Position numbers and translations under genes: made by a program. DNA of 11,219 bases from the NCBI GenBank assembly GCA_021823555.1, contig JAKANW010000046.1, positions 1 to 11,219 on the forward strand, written 5' to 3'. Positions 1 to 5,615 of this stretch are shown piece by piece. The notes beneath the pieces are model-generated. The model worked only from the letters and a program-made list of their open reading frames with translations, made no database searches and had not been told where the DNA came from. Position 1 is the stretch's first letter, and every line of letters begins with the position of its first letter. The stretch comes from Chloroflexota bacterium (lineage in GTDB: Bacteria; Chloroflexota; Anaerolineae; Anaerolineales; Villigracilaceae).

Positions 1-773
1 AGTGAAAGAGCCTTCTTGCCCTGATTGGCTTCGATCTCGAACATGATACGGCCATTGGGCGCAAGCCATTCGATGGATTCGTGGAGCAGACGCCGAATCA
101 AATCCAGGCCGTCAGGCCCGCCATCCAGGGCAACGGTGGGTTCGCGCCCGAAGATGGGCAGTCTCTTCATGGTCTCGGTTGGGATGTACGGCAGGTTGGC
201 GCAGATCAGATCGAAGTGCAAATCGGTGGGCAGAAACTCGTGGTGGGCGGGGAGCAGGTTGCAGTTGACGAAATCCATGTGTTCGGCCACGTGGAATTTG
301 CGCGCGTTGCGGTGCGCCACCTGCAGCGCGGGCAGGGAGATGTCGGTAGCGACCACGTAGGCGTCGGGGACGTGCATGGCGATGGTCACACCAATGACGC
401 CTGAACCTGTGCCCACGTCTGCGATGGTGCGGCGTTCCGGCGAGGCTTGCAGCCAGGCGATGGCTTTTTCCACCAACAATTCCGTTTCGGGGCGCGGGAT
501 CAGGACAGCGGGCGTGATATCGAAGTCAAGCCCGAAGAACTCCCAATGGCCGAGGATATAGGGGAGCGGAGTCCCCGCTGCCAGTTGGGAGACGGCTGAT
601 TCAACGGCGGCAAGCTGGGAGGCGGAAAGAAGCGTCTCCGGGTGGGCAAGCAGCCAGGTGCGCGGACGATCCAGAACGTGAGCGAGGATGACTTGTGCGT
701 CAAGTTCCGGGGTGTCGCTTAATTGATCCAGAGTGTTTTCAATGTGTTCAAGCGCTTCGGGAATATTAGTCAT
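1..773 (-). CDS. prmC: Release factor glutamine methyltransferase PrmC (HemK), 3' end cut by the window edge
   Basis: PrmC transfers a methyl group from S-adenosylmethionine to the glutamine of the GGQ motif of release factors RF1 and RF2 in the cytoplasm. The 257 visible residues are most of the usual ~280-residue protein; roughly the last 25 lie outside the window. Seen directly: a helical N-terminal substrate-binding domain (residues ~1-75), the PRPETE signature at 93-98, SAM motif I (ADVGTGSG, 118-125), an acidic motif II (ATD, 142-144) and the catalytic substrate loop at 193-196. That loop reads NLPY rather than the usual NPPY. The ATG at 773-771 overlaps the last 8 bases of the malG-like permease gene (ATGACTAA). 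No Shine-Dalgarno sequence is visible, so translational coupling is likely. Its substrate gene, prfA, lies in the same operon three genes upstream. Family assignment is very secure. Confidence 0.95.
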   Translation of the reverse strand, partial: MTNIPEALEHIENTLDQLSDTPELDAQVILAHVLDRPRTWLLAHPETLLSASQLAAVESAVSQLAAGTPLPYILGHWEFFGLDFDITPAVLIPRPETELLVEKAIAWLQASPERRTIADVGTGSGVIGVTIAMHVPDAYVVATDISLPALQVAHRNARKFHVAEHMDFVNCNLLPAHHEFLPTDLHFDLICANLPYIPTETMKRLPIFGREPTVALDGGPDGLDLIRRLLHESIEWLAPNGRIMFEIEANQGKKALS

Positions 774-1611
774 AAACAGGGCCGAGCAACATTCTATCCA
801 ACAGGCTGCGCTGAAGGAGGATGAAGATAATCACAACGGGCAGGCACATTAACACGGAGAGCGCCGCCAGCCAAGCCCAGGAGAGGTTGTTGCCGTTCAA
901 AATGCCGGAGATGGCCATGGCCAGTGTGACCTGGTCGCTCTTTTCAACGAACAGCCAACCCATCACGAATTCGGAATAGCCGATCAGAAAGGCAACCAGC
1001 CCGGCCACCGCAATGGCGGGCAAAGCCAATGGCAGGCTGACGTTCAGAAAACTGACCCAATGGGAAGCGCCATCCAGGAAGGCTGCCTCTTCCAATTCCT
1101 TTGGCACAGACTGAAAGGCGGCGCGCATATTCCAGATTGCAAAGGGCAGCGAGAAGGATGTGTAAACAATGACCAGCGCCAGCAGGGTGGTGCGCAAGTG
1201 CAAGGCGTTCAGCAGGATATACAAGGGGGTCATCAGGGCTACCGGGGGCAGAAGTGTGCCAACGAGCAACGCGAAGAGTCCAGCCTGACGACCGGGAAAG
1301 CGGAAACGAGCGAAAGCATACGCCATGCTGGCGCCCAGCCCAACAGAAAGCAAAGCAGCTCCGCCGGAGACGATCAGGCTGTTACGCAAGGCGACCAGGA
1401 AACTCACCGATTGCCCCGGGCGCGTCCACATTTGGTAAAAGACATCCAGCGTGAATTTTTGCGGCCAGAAATGGAAGGAGGTCGGCCAGCCGACCACGCC
1501 GCCATCGAAGGCCAGATAGACCAGTTCCCAGATCGGGACGATGACGAACAGGGCGACAACCAGCAACGCGAGTTGATACAAAACTTGCTGTGGAAGAGTG
1601 AGCTTACGCAT
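766..1611 (-). CDS. MalG-like carbohydrate ABC transporter permease
   Basis: This is an inner-membrane permease subunit of a CUT1-type sugar ABC importer, 281 residues, the normal length for MalG/UgpE proteins. The N-terminus carries one membrane span (residues ~12-34) followed by an outward loop and five further spans. The EAA loop that docks the ATPase is clear: E175-A-A, then G181, ending in the LP pairs around 194-198. The ATG at 1611 is preceded by a good AGGGAG ribosome-binding site (1623-1618, 6-base spacing) and overlaps the stop of the preceding gene by 8 bases (ATGCGTAA). Its partner is presumably the MalF-like C-terminal half of that preceding protein. The substrate cannot be read from sequence. 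No ATPase or substrate-binding protein is encoded in the window, so these must be supplied from elsewhere, possibly by a shared MsmK-type ATPase (inference). Confidence 0.93.
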   Translation of the reverse strand: MRKLTLPQQVLYQLALLVVALFVIVPIWELVYLAFDGGVVGWPTSFHFWPQKFTLDVFYQMWTRPGQSVSFLVALRNSLIVSGGAALLSVGLGASMAYAFARFRFPGRQAGLFALLVGTLLPPVALMTPLYILLNALHLRTTLLALVIVYTSFSLPFAIWNMRAAFQSVPKELEEAAFLDGASHWVSFLNVSLPLALPAIAVAGLVAFLIGYSEFVMGWLFVEKSDQVTLAMAISGILNGNNLSWAWLAALSVLMCLPVVIIFILLQRSLLDRMLLGPVYD

Positions 1612-3742
1612 AAGCCACTCCCTGCGCAGCTTTGCTCAAGCGATTGAACCAGATCAGGGCCGCGATCAAAGCCGCCACTGTAAACACATTGATTGCCGCC
1701 GAAGCTGCATACTGGTTGCCATAATTGAAAACATAATATGAAATGGTAGCAAAGGTTACCAATGGGGAGTTGGTCTGCATCACGTAGAACAGGTAAAACT
1801 GGTTGAAGGCAAAGATGGAACGGATGATGACCGCCGGGATCAGGAGAGGCAGCAGCAGAGGCCATGTTACGTTGGTAAAAAGCGTCCAGCCGTGTGCGCC
1901 ATCGAGCGCCGCGGCTTCATAAACATCCCCAGGCACTAGTTTCAGCCCGGCGCTGGCTGCCAACATGACGAATGGGAAGCCATACCAGGTGGCGGCAATC
2001 AGTAAAACCATGAAGGCATAACCAGTGTTGTCGAAAGTTGCCGGGAGCGGCACTCCCTGGGGCAGGAGCATCCCGAACCAGCCAACTTGCGGTTGGAAGG
2101 TGCGCATCCAGATTAACGCGCCGATGAATTCCGGGATCGCCCACGGCAGGATGAAAAGTGTTCGCCAGAAACCGGCAAAGCGCACGCCGCGCCGGTTCAA
2201 CATCATTGCAACTGAAACGCCGAGCACACTTTGTATCAGTACGGATAACACCATCCAGAGCAGGCTGAATACCAGGATGTCATTTCCTAATCCAGAGAAC
2301 AATTGTCCAAGCAACTGGAAACCCGCAAAGTGAACCGACCTGGTCGGGTAGAAACCCGGACCAAATGGATTGAAGTCCACCGGCTTTGCCTGGCCGGTCA
2401 GTCCCAGCCAGACTGTGCGCCACACTCCGCCATTGATCCCATCCTTGATGGATGTGCCGTTGAAGTCGGTCAAGGCCATGGCCAGTTGGAATAGCAGGGG
2501 GAAGATTGCCAGCAGGATCAACGTGATTACTCCTGGCGCCAGCCATGGAAGAGCGCGCCGGGCTTCCCCTTGATCGAGCCGATTTGATTCGGCGCTTCTT
2601 TTTCCCGACCCGCGGCCTGCCCACCACTCCATGAGCGGATCTGTCACCCCGGCCTGCAATCCCTCTGCCGCGGCCAGTGAAAGCGGGGCGGTCAGGATGA
2701 GGATATATTGCGGCCACTTGGTAGGCCAGAGTAAAAGGAAAAACATGGCAATCCCCAGCCACAACACATACAAACGCTCTTTTTCCCACAGCCGTTTGAG
2801 GCCAACGACCGCCAGAATAGTGATGAGCAAGTCGAGCGAAACAAGGAATACACCCGGATGCCAGGGCACGGATTGGGCCAGCCACACAAATGGTTGCCAA
2901 ATCGGGAAGTTGGCCTGCTGGACCTCCGGGGCGTTGGCGGCGTAGCTGGAGAAATAAAAAACGGATTCTTTCAGCCGGGTTAGAGGGTCGGGCCACAGAT
3001 ACGGATCGGCTGCGAAGAAAACGAGGATGGAGAGCATTCCCCACGCGGCCGCCTGTTTGAAAAAGCGGACCAACTGCCCATCACATTTCGACTCGATGAG
3101 CCAGTCCAACAGGATGGCAAATCCCGCCACACAATACAAATATTTGGAAGCGGCAGTCAATCCCAGGAAGATCGCCGAAGCGATGATCCATCCACTGATA
3201 AATTTTCCATTCTTCAAGTCCCCATTTTTCTTTGCCCGAATATAACAAAGGACCGAAAGCAGGCTAAGAAAGGCCGGCAAAGCCTCCAGCATGATCTGGC
3301 TGGTGTATTTGATCGTGAACGTGTGGATGGCCAGAAAAAATCCCCCCAGTGGATTGACCAGCGCCAGGAACACAACCTCCAAGGTTCCGAAGATCGCTGC
3401 GCCGGTGCGTGCATCCTGCATTTGCGCTTTGGGTAAATCCGTGCTTGGCGAGGCAGTAGTGGAAAGGTCGGGGAGCAGGGGCGAGACCGGCGCAGGCAGG
3501 ATGCCAAGCCCAAACACGATTTTCGCCAGGGGCGGATGCTCCGGCCGGTAATTGGTCTCCAGGAAGCCTGCCCAATCTCCGGAGCGGATCAGCGCCGCGT
3601 ATTGCTGGGCCGCGCGCAAGTAATCGTCTTCATCGTAATCGGGAGGCAGCAGATTGACTGCGCGCCAACGCAGCCCCCAGGCAACGGCAATCACAAGCAC
3701 AACAGCCAGGATACGAAAGAAAGGGATGTACTTGTTTTTCAT
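1604..3742 (-). CDS. Fusion protein: PMT/ArnT-like GT-C glycosyltransferase joined to a MalF-like ABC permease
   Basis: A single uninterrupted frame of 712 residues holds two membrane modules. Residues ~1-365 resemble lipid-phosphosugar-dependent GT-C transferases (GT39/GT83 style). They have a first span at ~8-28, an acidic loop PPDYDEDDY at 33-41 matching the catalytic DE motif, HPPL at 69-72, then multiple spans to ~360, ending near TKWPQY (341-346). A hydrophilic, arginine-rich linker follows (371-397). Residues ~399-712 are a complete MalF-type permease: a first span with the usual PWLAPG entry, a long outward loop (425-488), five more spans and an EAA loop (E609-A-A, G615, LP at 631-632). 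An in-frame upstream start at 3868 would overlap the end of prfA; the ATG at 3742 opens directly into the first span, so it is preferred, although only a weak ribosome-binding site is visible. A possible internal start is the ATG at 2632. The stop overlaps the malG-like start by 8 bases. Domain assignment is secure; the biochemical meaning of the fusion is unknown. Confidence 0.88.
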   Translation of the reverse strand: MKNKYIPFFRILAVVLVIAVAWGLRWRAVNLLPPDYDEDDYLRAAQQYAALIRSGDWAGFLETNYRPEHPPLAKIVFGLGILPAPVSPLLPDLSTTASPSTDLPKAQMQDARTGAAIFGTLEVVFLALVNPLGGFFLAIHTFTIKYTSQIMLEALPAFLSLLSVLCYIRAKKNGDLKNGKFISGWIIASAIFLGLTAASKYLYCVAGFAILLDWLIESKCDGQLVRFFKQAAAWGMLSILVFFAADPYLWPDPLTRLKESVFYFSSYAANAPEVQQANFPIWQPFVWLAQSVPWHPGVFLVSLDLLITILAVVGLKRLWEKERLYVLWLGIAMFFLLLWPTKWPQYILILTAPLSLAAAEGLQAGVTDPLMEWWAGRGSGKRSAESNRLDQGEARRALPWLAPGVITLILLAIFPLLFQLAMALTDFNGTSIKDGINGGVWRTVWLGLTGQAKPVDFNPFGPGFYPTRSVHFAGFQLLGQLFSGLGNDILVFSLLWMVLSVLIQSVLGVSVAMMLNRRGVRFAGFWRTLFILPWAIPEFIGALIWMRTFQPQVGWFGMLLPQGVPLPATFDNTGYAFMVLLIAATWYGFPFVMLAASAGLKLVPGDVYEAAALDGAHGWTLFTNVTWPLLLPLLIPAVIIRSIFAFNQFYLFYVMQTNSPLVTFATISYYVFNYGNQYAASAAINVFTVAALIAALIWFNRLSKAAQGVAYA

Positions 3743-3753
3743 TGGAAACAATA

Positions 3754-3778
3754 GCGGGACACGAAAGCCGTGTCCCGC
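3754..3778. repeat. 25-base perfect palindrome between prfA and the fusion gene
   Basis: The arms are GCGGGACACG (3754-3763) and CGTGTCCCGC (3769-3778), a perfect 10-bp stem with the 5-base loop AAAGC. On the minus-strand transcript the hairpin lies 7 bases after the prfA stop and 11 bases before the ATG of the fusion gene, and is followed by TATTGTTT. It could act as a weak terminator or attenuator, as a barrier to RNase, or be a copy of a dispersed palindromic repeat. The short T-tract argues against a strong terminator. Confidence 0.7.
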
Positions 3779-3785
3779 ACAGGAT

Positions 3786-4865
3786 TTACTCTTCTTCTTC
3801 GTCCACGCCGGTGGCAGCCAGCCGGTCGGCTTCGTCGCGGGTGGCGAGTTCTTCGATGAACTGGTCAATATTGCCGTCCATCACAGCCGGCAGGTTGAAG
3901 CTCGAGACGCCGATGCGATGATCGGTGACGCGATTCTGCGGATAATTGTACGTGCGGATCTTTTCGGAGCGTTCGCCGCTGCCCACCTGCGAGCGGCGGT
4001 CCGCCTCCAGTTCAGCGCGGCGTTTCTCTTCTTCCATCTCATACAGCCGGGCGCGCAGGATGCTCATGGCGCGCAGGCGGTTCTGCAACTGCGAGCGTTC
4101 GTCCTGGCAGGTGACGACCATGCCGGTTGGTTTGTGATACAGACGCACGGCGGTGGAGTTCTTCTGCACGTTCTGTCCGCCCGCGCCGGACGAGCGATAG
4201 ACTTCGATTTCGATGTCGCTTTCGGGAATGTCAATTTCCACATCGTCCACTTCGGCCAGCACAGCCACCGTGGCGGTGGAGGTATGGATGCGTCCCTGCG
4301 CTTCGGTGGCGGGCACGCGCTGGACGCGATGCACGCCCGACTCATATTTCAGTTTCGAGAACGCGCCCTTGCCCTTGATCTCGAAAATGATTTCTTTATA
4401 GCCGCCCACGCCAATCGCGTTCGCCGACAGGATCTCGGTCTTCCAGCGGTGATCTTCGGCGTAGCGTGTATACATGCGGAACAGGTCTGCCGCAAAGATG
4501 GCGGCCTCGTCGCCGCCTGCCCCGGCGCGGATTTCCACGATGACATTCTTCTCGTCGCGCGGGTCCTTTGGAACCAACAAGCCCTTGATCTCTTTCTCGA
4601 GCGTCTCGATCTTTGGATTCAGATCTTCGACGTCTGCTTCGGCCAGGGCCAGCAAATCTGCGTCGTTTTCGGACTCCAGAATTGCCCGGGCCTGCTCGAG
4701 GCTTTTCAGCGCCTGACGGTATTCACGCGCCTTCCCGACGATGGGTTCCAAATCCACACGCTCTTTGTTGATCTCGGCCGCGCGCTGGTAGTTGTTGCCC
4801 ACCTCCAGCAATTCGTTGCCGAGTTGTTCGTAGCGTTCTTCAATGCCTTGTAATTTATCGAGCAT
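3786..4865 (-). CDS. prfA: Peptide chain release factor 1 (RF1)
   Basis: RF1 reads UAA and UAG stop codons in the ribosomal A site and triggers peptidyl-tRNA hydrolysis. The 359-residue product has the normal family length. Seen directly: a coiled N-terminal domain (residues ~1-100), the [12 protein letters not shown] segment (114-125), the stop-codon-reading tripeptide PAT at 185-187 (RF2 would have SPF), and the catalytic GGQ at 229-231 inside [10 protein letters not shown]231 is the expected target of PrmC, encoded downstream in the same operon. The frame stays open upstream to 5135, but the extension has no family character. The ATG at 4865 starts the normal MLDKL... N-terminus and follows AAAAGG (4877-4872) at a 6-base spacing. 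The C-terminus ends in a run of acidic residues (DEEEE). Assignment is very secure. Confidence 0.98.
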   Translation of the reverse strand: MLDKLQGIEERYEQLGNELLEVGNNYQRAAEINKERVDLEPIVGKAREYRQALKSLEQARAILESENDADLLALAEADVEDLNPKIETLEKEIKGLLVPKDPRDEKNVIVEIRAGAGGDEAAIFAADLFRMYTRYAEDHRWKTEILSANAIGVGGYKEIIFEIKGKGAFSKLKYESGVHRVQRVPATEAQGRIHTSTATVAVLAEVDDVEIDIPESDIEIEVYRSSGAGGQNVQKNSTAVRLYHKPTGMVVTCQDERSQLQNRLRAMSILRARLYEMEEEKRRAELEADRRSQVGSGERSEKIRTYNYPQNRVTDHRIGVSSFNLPAVMDGNIDQFIEELATRDEADRLAATGVDEEEE

Positions 4866-4880
4866 AAAAAACCTTTTGGG

Positions 4881-4905
4881 TAGGGCAAGATGCCATCTTG
4901 CTCTA
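4881..4905. repeat. 25-base palindrome in the prfA leader
   Basis: Arms of 11 bases (4881-4891 and 4895-4905) pair completely apart from one G-T position, around a 3-base centre. On the prfA transcript the hairpin ends next to the AAAAGG ribosome-binding site, which is at 4877-4872. It has the same total length (25 bases) as the palindrome at 3754-3778 on the other side of prfA, but a different sequence. It looks like a REP-type dispersed palindrome or a leader structure affecting prfA translation; both readings are inference. Confidence 0.6.
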
Positions 4906-4910
4906 CATAA

Positions 4911-4941
4911 CAGAATAAAACGCGGCTTCCTGCGCCGCGTT
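4911..4941 (-). terminator. Intrinsic-terminator-like hairpin upstream of prfA
   Basis: On the minus strand an 8-bp stem AACGCGGC / GCCGCGTT (4941-4934 and 4926-4919) encloses a 7-base loop and is followed directly by TTTTATTCTGTT. This is the form of a rho-independent terminator, suitable for ending the uvrC / receiver / small membrane protein transcript before prfA. A -10-like box lies immediately upstream (4947-4952), so the same hairpin would also form the very start of an RNA initiated there. Confidence 0.65.
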
Positions 4942-4946
4942 GACCA

Positions 4947-4955
4947 ATTATACCA
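4947..4955 (-). promoter_or_regulatory. Extended -10 promoter element, candidate prfA promoter
   Basis: On the minus strand the sequence reads TGGTATAAT, a perfect extended -10 box (TGn plus TATAAT). No convincing -35 hexamer is seen at 16-18 bases, which is tolerated for extended -10 promoters. Transcription would start near 4940, inside the terminator-like hairpin at 4919-4941, giving a leader of about 75 bases before the prfA ATG at 4865. Confidence 0.45.
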
Positions 4956-5106
4956 GTGACTTATCCATCCTTTTCGCCGTCGCGGCGATAGATGCGCGCC
5001 TGCGTTTTCTGAGCGGCGGCCAACATACCGCGTTTTGCACAAAGATCCAACAGCGCAGGATCGAACCGATGAATCTGCCCGCGCCGACCAAAAAGATTTC
5101 GTCCAC
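4948..5106 (-). pseudogene. Possible remnant of a CrcB-type fluoride channel gene (N-terminal part only)
   Basis: A GTG directly abutting the TAA of the small membrane protein gene opens a 52-codon frame. Its first ~25 residues, including [16 protein letters not shown] (5-20), match the pattern of the first membrane helix of CrcB/Fluc channels, where GxGGxxGxxxRY is typical. Here the second glycine of the GG pair is R11 and the tyrosine is C19. From about residue 28 the translation turns into an arginine-rich stretch ([16 protein letters not shown]) without channel character and stops inside the TATAAT element. Functional CrcB proteins are ~110-130 residues, so this is probably a truncated, decayed copy. 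Chance resemblance of a short hydrophobic stretch remains possible. Confidence 0.4.
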
Positions 5107-5229
5107 TTATCTAATGACGATGAGCGATAGTACAAAAGAGAGGATCAGGATGATCGAAAAGACCGCCAGGATGATCTGGCTGGTGCTTGGTTTGTTCGTC
5201 TTTTTGCTTGGGGTCTTGCCTTTTGCCAT
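5107..5229 (-). CDS. Small single-span membrane protein (40 residues), function unknown
   Basis: This short gene encodes a very basic N-terminus ([18 protein letters not shown], residues 1-18) followed by one strongly hydrophobic helix (~19-39) ending in a single arginine. By the positive-inside rule the N-terminus should face the cytoplasm. A clear ribosome-binding site AGAAAGG (5244-5238) lies 8 bases before the ATG, and the gene follows the receiver gene after 17 bases, so it is very likely the third gene of the uvrC operon. It has no recognisable domain, and no function is assigned. The plus-strand frame over it is also hydrophobic but lacks a ribosome-binding site and is taken as its shadow. 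Confidence 0.72.
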   Translation of the reverse strand: MAKGKTPSKKTNKPSTSQIILAVFSIILILSFVLSLIVIR

Positions 5230-5246
5230 TCGTAAAACCTTTCTGT

Positions 5247-5615
5247 TTAATTCCTGAATACATCGTTCATGATGTGTTCGAGTTCCTCGATCACAATCGG
5301 TTTGATCAGGTAGCCGTTTGCTCCTAAATCCATGGCCCTGTCAATCATCACATCGGCCGCCTCTGAGGAGAGCATCACAGCGGGCAACTTTCTCCATTCC
5401 GGGCGGCGGCGCAGGAATTCCAACAAGTCAAGCCCGGTCACTTCAGGCATGTTGATGTCCAGCAGCAGCATGTCGGGCTTTCCGCCTGCCAGCAGGGTTT
5501 GGGCAGCAGCGCGTGCATTGAAGAAAGACCTGACCTCACAATTGAGCAATTGCAGCATCAGCCCAACTGCCTGGGTCATCTCTTCATCATCGTCCACGAT
5601 CCAGATTTGTTTCAT
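5247..5615 (-). CDS. Stand-alone CheY-like response regulator receiver protein
   Basis: A single receiver domain of 122 residues with no output domain. The phosphorylation machinery is complete: acidic triad D8-D9-D10 (VDDDEE), phospho-acceptor D53 in LLLDINMP, the conserved hydroxyl residue S83 or S84 (MLSSEA) and K105 in YLIKPI. It would be phosphorylated by a histidine kinase and act through protein-protein contact. Its ATG overlaps the uvrC stop as ATGA (5615-5612), so its translation is probably coupled to uvrC. No cognate kinase is encoded in the window; the Ser/Thr kinase at 8399-10588 is of a different type. Gammaproteobacteria also place a response regulator gene (uvrY) beside uvrC, but UvrY carries a DNA-binding domain that is absent here. 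Confidence 0.93.
   Translation of the reverse strand: MKQIWIVDDDEEMTQAVGLMLQLLNCEVRSFFNARAAAQTLLAGGKPDMLLLDINMPEVTGLDLLEFLRRRPEWRKLPAVMLSSEAADVMIDRAMDLGANGYLIKPIVIEELEHIMNDVFRN

Noticed and set aside
3743..3868. Upstream start at 3868 for the glycosyltransferase-permease fusion
   Set aside because: It would overlap the end of prfA by 83 bases and add 42 residues of no family character; the ATG at 3742 opens directly into the first membrane span.
3654..4853. Long plus-strand open frame of 399 codons
   Set aside because: It is the antisense shadow of prfA, which has every RF1 motif; the plus-strand translation has no recognisable domain and no ribosome-binding site.
5050..5085. T-loop-like GGTTCGATCC on the minus strand, suggesting a tRNA
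   Set aside because: The flanking bases do not form the 5-bp T stem and no acceptor or anticodon arm can be folded around it.
4866..5135. N-terminal extension of RF1 in the open frame upstream of 4865
   Set aside because: The translation is low-complexity and arginine-rich, runs through the hairpin and the CrcB-like stub, and RF1 proteins start at the MLDKL-like position, which has its own Shine-Dalgarno.
4940..5257. Plus-strand frame of 105 codons from a TTG, with a hydrophobic segment
   Set aside because: It lies antisense to the small membrane protein gene, which explains the hydrophobic stretch, and its TTG falls inside the terminator-like hairpin without a ribosome-binding site.
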